NCBI RefSeq assembly: GCF_011045835.1
Contig: NZ_CP047349.1
Coordinates: forward strand, 2,604,001-2,668,000
Source: Proteus terrae subsp. cibarius
Lineage (GTDB): Bacteria > Pseudomonadota > Gammaproteobacteria > Enterobacterales > Enterobacteriaceae
DNA length: 64,000 nucleotides
Direction of reading: 5' to 3'
Under the pieces are notes generated by a model that saw only the letters and a list, made by a program, of their open reading frames with translations, was not told the origin of the DNA and made no database searches. The position numbers were made by a program, and so were the translations under genes. Of this stretch, positions 10,423 to 22,160 are shown piece after piece (position 1 is the first letter of the stretch; every line of letters starts with the position of its first letter).

Positions 10423-11187
10423 ATGAACTCATTCAACACACTCAAAACGCTTTTTTGTGGCTCATTAATTGCACTCAGCATAGTGAGTACAACTCAAGCG
10501 GGCGTGTCATTAGATAGAACTCGTATTGTATTAACAGGTAGTGAGAATTCAGCTAGCGTAAACCTAAAAAATACTAGCCCTGACATTCCTTTTTTAGCTC
10601 AATCATGGGTTGAAAATGAACACGGCCAAAAAATTGCCTCTCCTTTAGTGGCGTTGCCACCTTTGCAACGTCTTGATGGTGACCAAAAAGGGGTTGTTAG
10701 AATAACCAAAACAGCAGAAATTGGACTTTTACCACAAGACAGAGAATCACTGTTCTATTTAAATGTGCGTGAAATTCCACCAGCACCCAAACAAGCTAAC
10801 GTGTTACAAATGGCAATGCAGTCTCGCATTAAATTATTTTACCGACCAACTGCCATTATTCCTGAAAAGCCAGGAATGATTTGGCAAGACCAGTTGGTGT
10901 TTAAAAAACAAGGTAATCAATTTATTGCTGAAAACCCAACACCTTATTACATCACCATTATAGGGCTTTCCAATAAACTGAATGGTGAAGATAGCGATAA
11001 GTTAACCACATTCCCTGGTTTAATGGTTGCACCTAAATCATCACTGGAAATTCCAGTTAAAACCAATGGCGTCAATCAATTTTACATGATGTATGTAAAT
11101 GACTACGGTGGACATCCAGAATTGAAGTTTGTTTGCCAAAAAAATAGCTGTACAGTGGCACCGAAAGAACAACAACCAAAATACTAA
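10423..11187 (+). CDS. pmfD: Periplasmic fimbrial chaperone PmfD
   Basis: This is a PapD-type chaperone of 254 aa. It has a signal peptide ending TTQAG (about residue 26) and two immunoglobulin-like domains. Family marks are the RIVL segment of the first strand, the FYLNVREIPP motif near residue 120, and the FYRP loop after KLF. It folds subunits by donor-strand complementation and hands them to the usher. A Cys pair near the C-terminus (FVCQKNSCTV) suggests a domain-2 disulfide. The gene begins 30 nt after the usher gene. Confidence 0.92.
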   Translation: MNSFNTLKTLFCGSLIALSIVSTTQAGVSLDRTRIVLTGSENSASVNLKNTSPDIPFLAQSWVENEHGQKIASPLVALPPLQRLDGDQKGVVRITKTAEIGLLPQDRESLFYLNVREIPPAPKQANVLQMAMQSRIKLFYRPTAIIPEKPGMIWQDQLVFKKQGNQFIAENPTPYYITIIGLSNKLNGEDSDKLTTFPGLMVAPKSSLEIPVKTNGVNQFYMMYVNDYGGHPELKFVCQKNSCTVAPKEQQPKY

Positions 11188-11212
11188 TTAACTTGACGCC
11201 GGTAGGAATAAA

Positions 11213-12283
11213 ATGAAATTAACGACAGCAAATTTTTATTTCAATACGCTAAAATTACTTTTTACTGGCGCAATGTTATGTACTCCAATTGTTGCTTCCG
11301 CATACATTCATGGTGAGGTTCGCACCGTTGGTGGCCCTAATATCTTTAGAGTAGAGTTAAATAACGCAACATTTCCGAATAACAGACCTGGTGAAACTGC
11401 CAGAGTAAATTTTTCTTTACCTGATAGATATTTAGCAACAGTTTATTGTCCTAAAGATCCCTTAGTTCCTAATTCTCGCACTTATTATATGGCGAATTCT
11501 GACCTACGCTATTTAGGTAATAATTACTATGAACTTAATGAATACGTCGATGTTCAGATCAAGTTTTCTATTTGGGGCCCAGAAACACTACCTACAGTTC
11601 CTTTTATTGAAAAACCTAACAATCGAAATGGGCAACAAGGTTGCCGTATTCCTGAATCACCAAAACCCAACATGTCGTCAGGAAGCAGCGGTGTATTAGT
11701 ATTTCGTCTAAAAAAACCGATTATTAATGGTGTTTCATTAACAGGGCAAGCTGTAGCTCAAATGTATGCCCGTGTGGGTAATGGCTTATATCAAGAGTAT
11801 GGCCCGGAACCAATTTCAAAATTAGTGATTAGTTCAGGAATACTGACCACTGAAGATAAATGCACATTTAATAATGGCTCTCCAATTACCTTTGATTTTG
11901 GCAATGTTGGTAATACTTCTGACTATTTAAATGGCCAAAATTACAAGATCACGCGCAATATTCCAATAAAATGTGAAGGTGGTAGTTTTACTAATCCTAA
12001 CAGTCGAATTATGTTTAAAATTCAAACAGGAAGCTCAGGTGTTGCTAGCTTTAATCCTAATTACCTTGGTACAACAGGACCTGTAGATAGAACAAATCTA
12101 GGTATTGTTTTAAGAGACAAATCAGGAACGATTGTGCCACCTAATCAATATTTCTCTGTTGGGAAGCTGAGTAATTTTAAAGGTAATTGGGAAGTTACTG
12201 CTGCTCCTATTGCAAAGGCAGGGAGCAAAATTACAGAAGGTGAGTTTTCAGCACATGCCACATTAGTTGCGGAGTTTATGTAA
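11213..12283 (+). CDS. pmfE: Fimbrial adhesin/tip-like protein PmfE
   Basis: This 356-aa secreted protein has a signal peptide ending VASA (about residue 29). A long N-terminal region without pilin features precedes a C-terminal pilin-like domain (about 205-356) with a Cys pair (DKCTFNN and IKCEGG). That two-domain plan, with length about twice that of a pilin, is typical of tip adhesins. It also ends in ATLVAEFM, a donor-strand-acceptor pilin end. The receptor is unknown. Its stop codon overlaps the start of the next gene (TAATG), so translation is coupled. Confidence 0.85.
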   Translation: MKLTTANFYFNTLKLLFTGAMLCTPIVASAYIHGEVRTVGGPNIFRVELNNATFPNNRPGETARVNFSLPDRYLATVYCPKDPLVPNSRTYYMANSDLRYLGNNYYELNEYVDVQIKFSIWGPETLPTVPFIEKPNNRNGQQGCRIPESPKPNMSSGSSGVLVFRLKKPIINGVSLTGQAVAQMYARVGNGLYQEYGPEPISKLVISSGILTTEDKCTFNNGSPITFDFGNVGNTSDYLNGQNYKITRNIPIKCEGGSFTNPNSRIMFKIQTGSSGVASFNPNYLGTTGPVDRTNLGIVLRDKSGTIVPPNQYFSVGKLSNFKGNWEVTAAPIAKAGSKITEGEFSAHATLVAEFM

Positions 12284-12831
12284 TGAAAAGCTCAATAATA
12301 AAATCGGCTATTTCTCTTTTATTATTACTTTCACCTTCTGCCTATGCTGTGACAGAGCTTATTGGCGGTGATATGGAGTTTAAAGGTGTTGTTGTCGCAC
12401 ATGGTTGTACCATTGTTGCTGGAGATGAAAATAAAGTAATCGATTTTAAGCAGATATCTGCCAAAGATCTCTATACCTTTCAAAAAAGTGAACCCGTTGC
12501 TTTTAGTATTAGTTTAGAAAATTGCAGTCAGGACATTTATAAAAGCGTCACGATTACGCTAGATGGGAAAGAACATCCTACAATGCCCAATCACATTGCT
12601 GTTGTCGGCACAGGATCTGAAGATCCTAAAAGTATCGGGATTGTATTTACAGATGTTCAACGCAATGTTATTCAATTAAAAAAGCCGAGCTCAACTCGAC
12701 TTCTTAATAATAAACGTATTCAATTTAATTTTATGACGTATGTTGAGGCATCGTCCTCTGCACTAAAAAATCAAACTTTACTAACTGGCCCTTTCCAAGC
12801 CCAAGCAACATATACCCTTAATTATCAGTAA
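12283..12831 (+). CDS. pmfF: Minor fimbrial subunit PmfF
   Basis: This 182-aa pilin-like protein has a signal peptide (to about Ala22, SAYA), a Cys pair (HGCTIV and ENCSQDI), and a C-terminus ATYTLNYQ with a penultimate tyrosine. It is the last gene of the pmf operon and starts inside the stop codon of pmfE. It probably serves as an adaptor or terminator subunit. Its stop lies only 3 nt from the stop of the convergent tadA gene, and no terminator hairpin is visible between them. Confidence 0.88.
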   Translation: MKSSIIKSAISLLLLLSPSAYAVTELIGGDMEFKGVVVAHGCTIVAGDENKVIDFKQISAKDLYTFQKSEPVAFSISLENCSQDIYKSVTITLDGKEHPTMPNHIAVVGTGSEDPKSIGIVFTDVQRNVIQLKKPSSTRLLNNKRIQFNFMTYVEASSSALKNQTLLTGPFQAQATYTLNYQ

Positions 12832-12834
12832 ATA

Positions 12835-13377
<543 letters not shown>

Positions 13378-13472
13378 TCATTATCATATAGCGAGATATT
13401 GTACCCTGTTTTCTATTGATAACTAAAGAGATTGTCTTGAATTGTTTATGACAAAGATAGCAAGATGAAATT

Positions 13473-14108
13473 TTAGTTTACGCGCGCTTCTGTGGCTAAT
13501 TTGACAGCTAAAGTGCCTAAAATTGTCGCCATAAACCACCGTTGAACCAATGCCCAACGAGGCCTTTGCATAAAGAACCCTGCAATAGAACCCGCTGCAA
13601 TAACAATCAATGCATTTACTACAATGCTAATAATAATTTGAATACTACCTAACACTAATGATTGATTTAAAACACTGCCATTTTGAAGGCTAATAAATTG
13701 AGGTAACAGTGATAAGTACATCAACGCAATTTTAGGATTGAGTAGATTAGTGATAAAGCCCATTACAAAGAGTTTTGTCGTATTACCTGAAAGTAATTTT
13801 TTCGGATGAAAAATAGAACGCCCGCCGGGTTTAATAGATTGCCAAGCGATATAAAAAAGGTAAATAGCACCACAAATTTTTAATGTATCGTAAGCATAAG
13901 GTACTGCCATAAAAATAGCGGTAATACCAAATGCCGCTAATAACATATAAAAAATATAACCGACAGCCACGCCAACTAATGAAATAAATCCGGCTTTTTT
14001 CCCTTGAGAAATTGAACGAGAAATCAGGTAAATCATATTAGGACCCGGTGTTAACACTAATCCCAAGGATAAAAGTGCAAACGTCCACATATTAAACAGC
14101 GTTGGCAT
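13473..14108 (-). CDS. LysE/RhtB-family amino-acid exporter
   Basis: This 211-aa membrane protein has about six hydrophobic helices and the family motif LTPGPNMIYLISRSISQG near residues 19-36. Such exporters remove amino acids or their derivatives from the cytoplasm; the substrate cannot be read from the sequence. The gene stands alone between tadA and yfhL, transcribed away from yfhL. Confidence 0.85.
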   Translation of the reverse strand: MPTLFNMWTFALLSLGLVLTPGPNMIYLISRSISQGKKAGFISLVGVAVGYIFYMLLAAFGITAIFMAVPYAYDTLKICGAIYLFYIAWQSIKPGGRSIFHPKKLLSGNTTKLFVMGFITNLLNPKIALMYLSLLPQFISLQNGSVLNQSLVLGSIQIIISIVVNALIVIAAGSIAGFFMQRPRWALVQRWFMATILGTLAVKLATEARVN

Positions 14109-14846
<738 letters not shown>

Positions 14847-14887
14847 ACCTTAATCGATGGATTTTGTGGGTGATAAATCTAAGAGAG

Positions 14888-15268
14888 CTATTTTTCTAAA
14901 ATAACTGTCGCACAAGCATAACGCTGTTCATCAGCAAGTGTTACGTGAATAGAGTTTATCCCCGCTTTCTCTGCCATCTCTTTTGCAACCGCTAAAAAAT
15001 GCAATGTAGGTTTGCCTAATTCATCATTACGCACTTCAAAATGGTTGAAAGCCAATCCTAAACGAATACCTGTTCCTAATGCTTTTGCCGCTGCCTCTTT
15101 TACTGCAAACCGCTTAGCTAAAAAACGTACTGGCTGTTTATGTGATCGATAAATTTCCCATTCAGTATCAGTAAGAATGCGACGAGCAAGGCGTTCACCA
15201 GAACGCCCTATAATTTCTTCGATACGTGATATCTCGACAATATCCATACCTAAACCAACAATAGCCAT
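14888..15268 (-). CDS. acpS: Holo-[acyl-carrier-protein] synthase
   Basis: AcpS transfers 4'-phosphopantetheine from CoA to acyl carrier protein, activating fatty-acid synthesis. The 126-aa protein has the magnesium-binding Asp in GLGMDIVEI (residue 9) and the catalytic WEIY...[20 protein letters not shown] segment (Glu near 58). It is the last gene of the pdxJ-acpS pair. Its ATG overlaps the pdxJ stop by one base (TAATG), so translation is coupled. Confidence 0.97.
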   Translation of the reverse strand: MAIVGLGMDIVEISRIEEIIGRSGERLARRILTDTEWEIYRSHKQPVRFLAKRFAVKEAAAKALGTGIRLGLAFNHFEVRNDELGKPTLHFLAVAKEMAEKAGINSIHVTLADEQRYACATVILEK

Positions 15269-15999
15269 TAGCGACGCGCTTCTCGCATTAAGCGTTTCAT
15301 TTCTTCAACCGCTGGTGCTAATCCACTAAATACTGCTCTACCAATAATGGCGTGACCAATATTCAGTTCATACAGTTCAGGTAATGCAGCAATACGTTGC
15401 ACGTTGTGATAGTGCAGACCATGTCCTGCATTCACTTTTAAACCTTTAGATGCAGCATAAGTGACTGCATCACGAATACGAACAAACTCTTTTTCTTGAG
15501 CCATTTCATCTTCAGCGTCAGCATAAGCGCCAGTGTGGATCTCAATAAAAGGAGCACCAACACGGTCGGCTGCGTTAATTTGCTCATGGTCAGGATCAAT
15601 AAATAGAGAAACTTTGATACCCGCTAAAGATAAGCGTTTAATTGCATCAGCAACTTTAGCTTCATTGCCAACAACGTCTAAGCCACCTTCTGTTGTCACT
15701 TCTTGGCGTTTTTCAGGTACTAAACAGCAAAAATCAGGCTGAGTTTGACAAGCTATCTCGATCATCTCTTCAGTGACTGCCATTTCCAGATTTAATCTTG
15801 TCTGAACCGTTTGGCTTATCAGCATTAAATCGCGATCAGTGATATGACGTCTATCTTCACGTAAATGGATAGTAATACCATCAGCACCAGCTTGTTCTGC
15901 AATAAAAGCCGCTTGAACAGGATCGGGATAAGTTGTGCCACGGGCATTACGAAGGGTGGCGATATGGTCAATATTAACGCCAAGTAGAATATCAGACAT
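15268..15999 (-). CDS. pdxJ: Pyridoxine 5'-phosphate synthase
   Basis: PdxJ closes the ring of vitamin B6 by condensing 3-amino-1-hydroxyacetone phosphate with deoxyxylulose phosphate. The 243-aa TIM barrel shows the N-terminal [16 protein letters not shown] active-site stretch, HLREDRRHI, the Glu in EMAVTEEM, and the phosphate loop [12 protein letters not shown]. Order recO, pdxJ, acpS follows E. coli, with about 69 nt separating it from recO. Confidence 0.97.
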   Translation of the reverse strand: MSDILLGVNIDHIATLRNARGTTYPDPVQAAFIAEQAGADGITIHLREDRRHITDRDLMLISQTVQTRLNLEMAVTEEMIEIACQTQPDFCCLVPEKRQEVTTEGGLDVVGNEAKVADAIKRLSLAGIKVSLFIDPDHEQINAADRVGAPFIEIHTGAYADAEDEMAQEKEFVRIRDAVTYAASKGLKVNAGHGLHYHNVQRIAALPELYELNIGHAIIGRAVFSGLAPAVEEMKRLMREARR

Positions 16000-16068
16000 G
16001 CTCTTCTCCTGAAAAATAACGTTGCATTACCTTAGTTTACACATTCCATAGAGAAGAAAAAGACAATA

Positions 16069-16809
16069 TTACTGTTCTGCCATCAATGCTCTTTTCTTTG
16101 GGGCTTTTTTAATGGCAAATTGTCTAAAAAGTTCTCTACTTTTTAATGGCTTTCCGCCTAAATAGGGCTTCAATGCCATTCGAGTAAACCTTTTAGCCGC
16201 TTTTAATGTTTCAACAGTAGGAAATTCACGACTAGCTAAGGATTTTAATTCAAATCCAGTAAAACTATTATGATCAACCACTAAACTCGCAATAAAGCCT
16301 TTCTCTTCTCGATAACGATAAGTCATCGAATCTGAAACTGGCTCTCCACTTCCCGCACAATGCAGAAAATCTAAGCCATAGCCAAGTTGTGTTAATAACG
16401 CGAGTTCAAAGCGTCTCAGTGCAGCTTCAGGTGTAGTATCGCTAGCAGCAAGAATTTGCAAACAGGAAAGGTATTCAAAAAAAAGTACACTATAAGACGT
16501 ACCATTTTCTAAAACGCGAGATAATAACTCATTGAGATACAAACCACTGTATAGGACAGAGCCTGTCAGCGGTAATGCTAAAGAGATAGGTTCAGCATCA
16601 CGAAGTGTTTTAACTTCTCCTCGCCCACTCCAACGAATGAGCAAAGGAGTAAAAGGTTGAAGCGCCCCTTTTAAGGGTGAACGACGGCCTCGCGCACCTT
16701 TTGACAATATGCGTACTCGTCCTTCATTTTCAGTGAAAAAATCGAGTAACAGACTCGTTTCACTGTAAGGTCGAGCATGGATAACAAATGCACGTTGCCA
16801 GCCATCCAC
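16069..16809 (-). CDS. recO: DNA repair protein RecO
   Basis: RecO works with RecF and RecR to load RecA on SSB-covered gaps. The 246-aa protein starts [21 protein letters not shown], the OB-fold domain of the enterobacterial family, and has the basic helical C-terminal part. The start codon is GTG at 16809, fixed by agreement with the known terminus. It follows era by 9 nt in the rnc-era-recO operon. Confidence 0.96.
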   Translation of the reverse strand: MDGWQRAFVIHARPYSETSLLLDFFTENEGRVRILSKGARGRRSPLKGALQPFTPLLIRWSGRGEVKTLRDAEPISLALPLTGSVLYSGLYLNELLSRVLENGTSYSVLFFEYLSCLQILAASDTTPEAALRRFELALLTQLGYGLDFLHCAGSGEPVSDSMTYRYREEKGFIASLVVDHNSFTGFELKSLASREFPTVETLKAAKRFTRMALKPYLGGKPLKSRELFRQFAIKKAPKKRALMAEQ

Positions 16810-16818
16810 TTCAGTTAC

Positions 16819-17727
16819 CTACTTTAAATCGTCCACATAGCCAAGGCTACGTAAAGCACGTTCATCATCAGCCCAACCCGCTTTGACTTTCACCCAAAGT
16901 TCTAAGTGAACTTTGTTTTCAAATAAGTCTTCCATATCCATACGGGCTTCAGTACCAATTTTCTTGATTTTCGCACCTTTATTACCAATAACCATCTTCT
17001 TCTGGCCTTCACGCTCAACCAGAATTAATCCGTGGATATCATAACCACCACGCTCATTGGTAACGAATTGTTCGATTTCAACCGTGACAGAATAAGGCAA
17101 TTCTTCACCTAAAAAGCGCATCAGTTTCTCACGAATAATTTCTGACGCCATAAAACGCTGAGAGCGATCAGTAATATAATCTTCTGGGAAATGATGAGTC
17201 GCTTCTGGTAAACACTTACGTACGATTTTCGCAATCGTATCGATATTCATGTCTTTTTCAGCACTGATTGGTACAACATCAAGAAAATCCATTTGTTGAC
17301 TTAAAAAGCCAATGTGTGGAAGTAACTTGGTTTTATCAGTCACGTTATCCACTTTATTAATTGCTAATAAAACAGGGCAACGTAATGATTTTAATTTATT
17401 TAATACCATTTCATCGTCAGGCGTCCAGTTGGTGCCTTCGACAACGAAAATAACCAATTCAACATCACCAATTGAACTGCTTGCTGCACGGTTCATCAAT
17501 CTGTTGATGGCTCGCTTTTCTTCAATATGCAAGCCCGGTGTATCCACATAAATAGCTTGGTAAGCGCCATCTGTATCAATACCCATGATACGGTGACGCG
17601 TAGTTTGCGGTTTACGTGATGTAATAGAAACTTTCTGCCCCAGTAATTGGTTCAGTAGTGTTGATTTTCCCACATTTGGGCGACCGACTATCGCAATAAA
17701 TCCGCAATAGGTTTGTTCTTCGCTCAT
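16819..17727 (-). CDS. era: GTPase Era
   Basis: Era is an essential GTPase that binds the 3' end of 16S rRNA during 30S assembly. The GTPase domain shows G1 GRPNVGKST (near residue 13), G3 DTPGLH (near 60) and G4 NKVD (near 122). A KH domain follows with [13 protein letters not shown] (about 235). Length is 302 aa. Its ATG overlaps the rnc stop codon (ATGA), and recO follows, giving the classic operon. Confidence 0.98.
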   Translation of the reverse strand: MSEEQTYCGFIAIVGRPNVGKSTLLNQLLGQKVSITSRKPQTTRHRIMGIDTDGAYQAIYVDTPGLHIEEKRAINRLMNRAASSSIGDVELVIFVVEGTNWTPDDEMVLNKLKSLRCPVLLAINKVDNVTDKTKLLPHIGFLSQQMDFLDVVPISAEKDMNIDTIAKIVRKCLPEATHHFPEDYITDRSQRFMASEIIREKLMRFLGEELPYSVTVEIEQFVTNERGGYDIHGLILVEREGQKKMVIGNKGAKIKKIGTEARMDMEDLFENKVHLELWVKVKAGWADDERALRSLGYVDDLK

Positions 17728-18404
17728 TCAAGCTCCAGTTGTATTAATGCCTGTTCAGCAGCGGCCTGTTCAGCTTTACGACGGCTTGTACCCATCCCTT
17801 TGACAGGTTGTTCGATACCGCTTATCTGACAATGGATCGTAAACTCTTGATCATGGGCTTCACCACGAACCTGTACCACAATATAAGAAGGTAATGGTAA
17901 ATGACGGCCTTGCAGATACTCTTGCAAACGAGTTTTAGGATCTTTTTGCTTATCGCCCGGGCTGATTTCAGCCAAACGATTCTCATACCAATTTAAAATA
18001 ATTTTTTCGATATTTTGAATATCACTATCGAGGAAAATAGCACCAATTAAAGCTTCCACCGTATCTGCTAAAATTGATTCGCGACGAAAACCGCCGCTTT
18101 TTAATTCCCCTGGGCCTAAACGTAGACATTCGCCTAGTTCAAATTCACGCGCTAACTCAGCGAGTGTATTTCCACGAACAAGTGTTGCTCTCATTCGACT
18201 CATATCACCTTCATCAACACGAGGAAAGCGATGATAAAGTGCGTTAGCAATCACATAGCTTAGAATTGAATCACCTAAAAATTCTAAACGTTCATTATGT
18301 TTACTGCTGGCACTACGATGCGTTAAAGCCTGTAGTAATAATTCATTTTGCGTAAAAGTATAGCCCAGTTTCTTTTGTAACTGGTTTATTAATAAAGTAT
18401 TCAT
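17724..18404 (-). CDS. rnc: Ribonuclease III
   Basis: RNase III cuts double-stranded RNA and processes rRNA precursors and mRNAs. The 226-aa protein has the nuclease signature [12 protein letters not shown] (near residues 38-49) and the acidic residues of [15 protein letters not shown]-terminal double-strand RNA-binding domain ends [16 protein letters not shown]. It heads rnc-era-recO. A hairpin in its upstream leader (18506-18530) is a candidate for the autoregulatory cut site known in E. coli. Confidence 0.98.
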   Translation of the reverse strand: MNTLLINQLQKKLGYTFTQNELLLQALTHRSASSKHNERLEFLGDSILSYVIANALYHRFPRVDEGDMSRMRATLVRGNTLAELAREFELGECLRLGPGELKSGGFRRESILADTVEALIGAIFLDSDIQNIEKIILNWYENRLAEISPGDKQKDPKTRLQEYLQGRHLPLPSYIVVQVRGEAHDQEFTIHCQISGIEQPVKGMGTSRRKAEQAAAEQALIQLELE

Positions 18405-18505
18405 GTGCGATCAATTTCCATAACTTAATTTGAAGCACACGCAACAAATCTGTTTAAGACAACGAGAAATTATCGAGTTGGATAACAGAACTGTTGCGTT
18501 TGCAC

Positions 18506-18530
18506 TGGCCCCTGTCAATAACAGGGGCCA
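18506..18530 (-). promoter_or_regulatory. Stable hairpin in the lepB-rnc gap
   Basis: Perfect 10-bp GC-rich arms (18506-18515 and 18521-18530) with loop CAATA. It lies 70 nt after lepB and about 100 nt before rnc. On the minus strand no T-tract follows, which argues against a plain terminator. In E. coli the rnc leader has hairpins cut by RNase III to limit rnc expression; this hairpin is a good candidate for that role. Confidence 0.55.
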
Positions 18531-18599
18531 ATCATATTTAAAGAAGCGACATATTCTACACTTAGATAAGAAGGAATGCTGTCGCTATTTTGTTAATTA

Positions 18600-19571
18600 T
18601 TACTTAATGCCACCGATACGGCTAAAACGAACGCCTGTTGGCCATTCATTCTCTACTTTTTCAAAGCTCATCCAGATTGTTGTCGCTTTACCGACTAAGT
18701 TCTTCTCTGGAACAAAGCCCCAGAATCGACTATCAGAGCTACCGTCTCGATTATCACCCATCATAAAGTAATGGCCTTCAGGAACAATCCACGTACCGAC
18801 AGGTAATCCAGGTTGAATAAACTCAGGCATCGTCATATCACCAGGTATTGTCATAATACGGTGAGAGACTTTATCAATAGTTTCTACCCTTTCTTCTTCA
18901 CGTAATTGAGTTGCTGTTGAAATAGGCTCCTCAATTGGAATAGATTTCATACCATTAATACGCTGACCACCCGGTACATTTTGTAATAACAACGTCCATT
19001 CACTTGGATAAGCAGTACCGTAATTTACTGATATTTCTTCATTGCAAATAGCTTTATCACAATTTGGATAGATATGAAGTTTTTTCGACATCATATCATA
19101 AACAATTTTATCGCCCGGTAATCCAATAACACGTTTAATAAAATCAGTAGAAGGATCACGAGGATATTTAAATACTGCAATATCACCTCGTTTTGGCTTC
19201 CCTGTATTAATTAACGTTGTCTGTGTAATTGGATCTTTTAATCCATAAGCAAATTTTTCAACCAAGATAAAATCGCCAACCAACAAGGTTGGCATCATGG
19301 AGCGAGAAGGTATTTGAAACGGCTCATACACAAATGAACGCAGAACCAAAACAATAATCAAGACTGGAAATAAAGAGCCTAATGTCTCCGCCCAGCTTGG
19401 CTTATTAATTGATTTTGCTAACTCTTGCTGATCCTCGGTCCCTTGCGTCATCTCTTGAAGACGCTTTAGTTTTGCTTTTCGGGCAGGCTTGAGCTTAAAG
19501 CGCTCAATTCCCCAAAAAATTCCCGTTATTAGCGTTGCCAGCGTTAGGATCAAGGCAAACGTGTTAGCCAT
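18600..19571 (-). CDS. lepB: Signal peptidase I
   Basis: LepB removes signal peptides from exported proteins at the periplasmic face of the inner membrane. The 323-aa protein has two N-terminal membrane segments (about 4-22 and 63-79). The catalytic dyad is Ser91 in IPSRSMMPT and Lys146 in FIKRVIGLPGDK. The C-terminal box GDNRDGSSDSRFWGFV is present. It follows lepA by 14 nt, the standard lepA-lepB pair. Confidence 0.98.
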   Translation of the reverse strand: MANTFALILTLATLITGIFWGIERFKLKPARKAKLKRLQEMTQGTEDQQELAKSINKPSWAETLGSLFPVLIIVLVLRSFVYEPFQIPSRSMMPTLLVGDFILVEKFAYGLKDPITQTTLINTGKPKRGDIAVFKYPRDPSTDFIKRVIGLPGDKIVYDMMSKKLHIYPNCDKAICNEEISVNYGTAYPSEWTLLLQNVPGGQRINGMKSIPIEEPISTATQLREEERVETIDKVSHRIMTIPGDMTMPEFIQPGLPVGTWIVPEGHYFMMGDNRDGSSDSRFWGFVPEKNLVGKATTIWMSFEKVENEWPTGVRFSRIGGIK

Positions 19572-19585
19572 GTTTTCTCCTTAAA

Positions 19586-21382
19586 TTATTTATCTTTACC
19601 AACATGAAGGATGGCTAAAAACGCTTCTTGTGGTAGCTCTACGTTACCAATTTGCTTCATACGTTTTTTACCATCTTTCTGTTTCTGTAACAGTTTCTTC
19701 TTACGGCTAACGTCACCGCCATAACATTTGGCTAATACGTTTTTACGTAACTGTTTAACAGTTGAACGAGCAATAATGTGGTTACCAATTGCTGCTTGGA
19801 TGGCGATATCAAACTGTTGACGTGGAATAAATTCTTTCATTTTTTCCACCAATTCACGACCACGATAAGGTGCATTATCGTTATGTGTAATCAATGCTAA
19901 AGCATCAACACGCTCACCATTAATCAAGACATCTACACGAACCATGTTAGAGCCTTGGAAGCGGATAAAGTTATAGTCTAAAGAAGCATAACCGCGTGAT
20001 GTTGATTTTAATCGGTCAAAGAAATCTAATACCACTTCAGCCATCGGAATTTCATAAGTTAACGAAACCTGATTACCATGATAGACCATATTGGTTTGAA
20101 CACCGCGTTTTTCGATACATAAAGTAATTACATTACCTAAGTATTCTTGCGGTAATAGCATATGACACTCAGCAATAGGCTCTCTGATTTCTTCAATATT
20201 ATTCAGTGGTGGTAATTTAGACGGGCTATCCACTAATACAATATCACCGTTAGTCATTTCAACTTCATAAACTACGGTTGGGGCCGTTGTAATCAGGTCA
20301 AGGTCATATTCACGTTCTAAACGTTCTTGAATGATCTCCATGTGCAGAAGACCCAAGAAACCGCAACGGAAACCAAAACCTAATGCAGATGAACTCTCTG
20401 GTTCATAGAATAATGAAGCATCGTTTAAGCTCAATTTACCTAATGCATCACGGAATGATTCATAGTCGTCAGAACTAATTGGGAATAAACCGGCATAAAC
20501 CTGTGGCTTAACTTTTTTAAAGCCAGGTAATGGTTTATCTGCTGGTTTTTGGGATGCTGTTAAGGTATCCCCAACAGGTGCACCTAAAATATCTTTAATA
20601 CCACAAACAACCCAACCAACTTCGCCACAATTTAATGATGTTGTATCAATTTGTTTGGGTGTAAAAATACCAATACGGTCAATATTATAAACTTGTCCCG
20701 TACTCATTACCTTGATTTTATCGCCTTTACTTACTTTACCGTTTTTAACACGAATAAGTGAAACAACACCCAAGTAATTATCAAACCAAGAGTCAATAAT
20801 CAGTGCTTGTAATGGTGCCTCAGGATCGCCTTCAGGCGCTGGGATTTCTTTAACAAGACGCTCGATAACTTCTTTAACACCAATACCTGTTTTTGCAGAG
20901 CAACGCACTGCATCTGTGGCATCGATCCCCACAATGTCTTCAATCTCTTCAGCAACACGCTCAGGCTCTGCTGCTGGTAAATCTATTTTATTTAAAACAG
21001 GAACGACGGTGAGATCCATATCCATCGCTGTATAGCAGTTAGCTAATGTTTGCGCTTCAACCCCTTGCCCGGCATCTACGACCAATAAGGCGCCTTCACA
21101 CGCTGCGAGTGAACGAGATACTTCATAAGAGAAGTCAACGTGTCCTGGGGTATCGATAAAGTTAAGCTGATAAACTTCACCGTCATCAGCGGTGTAATTT
21201 AAGGTTACGCTTTGCGCTTTGATTGTAATACCACGTTCACGCTCAAGATCCATAGAATCAAGAACCTGCGCAGCCATTTCACGATCTGTTAAGCCACCAC
21301 AAATTTGAATAATTCGATCAGATAACGTCGATTTACCGTGGTCAATATGTGCGATAATGGAAAAGTTACGTATGTTTTTCAT
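19586..21382 (-). CDS. lepA: Elongation factor 4 (LepA)
   Basis: LepA is a ribosome-associated GTPase linked to back-translocation and 30S assembly. The 598-aa protein has G1 [10 protein letters not shown] at residue 11, G3 DTPGHVDF near 77 and G4 NKIDLP near 131. EF-G-like domains II, III and V follow, with the family-specific C-terminal domain ending [22 protein letters not shown]. It heads the lepA-lepB operon. Confidence 0.98.
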   Translation of the reverse strand: MKNIRNFSIIAHIDHGKSTLSDRIIQICGGLTDREMAAQVLDSMDLERERGITIKAQSVTLNYTADDGEVYQLNFIDTPGHVDFSYEVSRSLAACEGALLVVDAGQGVEAQTLANCYTAMDMDLTVVPVLNKIDLPAAEPERVAEEIEDIVGIDATDAVRCSAKTGIGVKEVIERLVKEIPAPEGDPEAPLQALIIDSWFDNYLGVVSLIRVKNGKVSKGDKIKVMSTGQVYNIDRIGIFTPKQIDTTSLNCGEVGWVVCGIKDILGAPVGDTLTASQKPADKPLPGFKKVKPQVYAGLFPISSDDYESFRDALGKLSLNDASLFYEPESSSALGFGFRCGFLGLLHMEIIQERLEREYDLDLITTAPTVVYEVEMTNGDIVLVDSPSKLPPLNNIEEIREPIAECHMLLPQEYLGNVITLCIEKRGVQTNMVYHGNQVSLTYEIPMAEVVLDFFDRLKSTSRGYASLDYNFIRFQGSNMVRVDVLINGERVDALALITHNDNAPYRGRELVEKMKEFIPRQQFDIAIQAAIGNHIIARSTVKQLRKNVLAKCYGGDVSRKKKLLQKQKDGKKRMKQIGNVELPQEAFLAILHVGKDK

Positions 21383-21649
21383 TCTGAAATTATTTTTCTC
21401 TATTGCTTTGCTCTATAAATCTGGCTTTGGAGTCATTCATGGACACAAAGCGAAAACTCTATATTGCAGGAGTTATGATTGATGACGCATTCTACACATT
21501 AGAGACATTATACTCAAAGAAACGTTCATCAAACACAAACATTTATGCTAAGACTTGCATTTATTTGTAATTTTTTGCGAGTATTTTCTAGATAAAGAAA
21601 TGCGTTAATTTAAGATGAGTATTATTACAAAAGCGGCATGATAAAAATA
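21383..21649. other. Gap between lepA and rseC
   Basis: No gene is visible in these 267 bases. The lepA promoter should be here on the minus strand. The stretch ends at the rseC terminator. Confidence 0.4.
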
Positions 21650-21667
21650 ATGGGGCAAATGCCCCAT
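21650..21667 (-). terminator. Terminator of the rpoE-rseABC operon
   Basis: A 7-bp stem of ATGGGGC and its complement around a 4-nt loop is followed on the minus strand by TATTTTTATC. It lies 16 nt past the rseC stop. Confidence 0.8.
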
Positions 21668-21683
21668 CTCTTTAATCTGCTCA

Positions 21684-22148
21684 TTATTCTTGAAATTGAA
21701 CTTTAAGTTCATGAGGTGGAAGCCCTATTTGCAATATAACAGGCTCAAAACCTTCGTCTTTACTCCACCAAGTCGCCACTTTTTTTGCAAATAAGAAACC
21801 AAGGATACCACCTACAAGCCCACTGCAAAAAATAGCAAACTCACTAGAAAACCAAAGGCTCGCAATGCCTGCGACAATAAATAGACCAATAAGTGGCGTT
21901 AAATACACAAGCATTGCAGAAAGAAGTAGATTATTTTCAGGAATACCCACTTCCACTTTTTGCCCCTCGACTAAAGTTTGTGCAACAGGAAGTTCAAGTT
22001 GATGAACTGTCTCTGGCCCTATTTTATTTAATAAATAAGAGCCGCAGGCAGCACGAGCTTGGCAACTACCACAGCCAGAAGAAGAGCCGTAGCGTAATAA
22101 CGCTCGACCTTCATGCCAATGTATAACTGTTGCCCACTCTTTAACCAT
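21684..22148 (-). CDS. rseC: SoxR-reducing / sigma-E regulatory protein RseC
   Basis: This 154-aa inner-membrane protein has an N-terminal Cys cluster, SGCGSCQARAACG (near residues 24-36), like the RsxC/RseC family. Two membrane helices follow (about 75-98 and 103-122). In E. coli it influences sigma-E and belongs to the complex that keeps SoxR reduced. It is the last gene of rpoE-rseA-rseB-rseC, 12 nt after rseB. Confidence 0.95.
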   Translation of the reverse strand: MVKEWATVIHWHEGRALLRYGSSSGCGSCQARAACGSYLLNKIGPETVHQLELPVAQTLVEGQKVEVGIPENNLLLSAMLVYLTPLIGLFIVAGIASLWFSSEFAIFCSGLVGGILGFLFAKKVATWWSKDEGFEPVILQIGLPPHELKVQFQE

Positions 22149-22160
22149 AACTTATACCCT

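Noticed and set aside
18430..18771. 113-codon plus-strand frame across the lepB end
   Set aside because: It is antisense to lepB and the rnc leader hairpin, and reads like a shadow.
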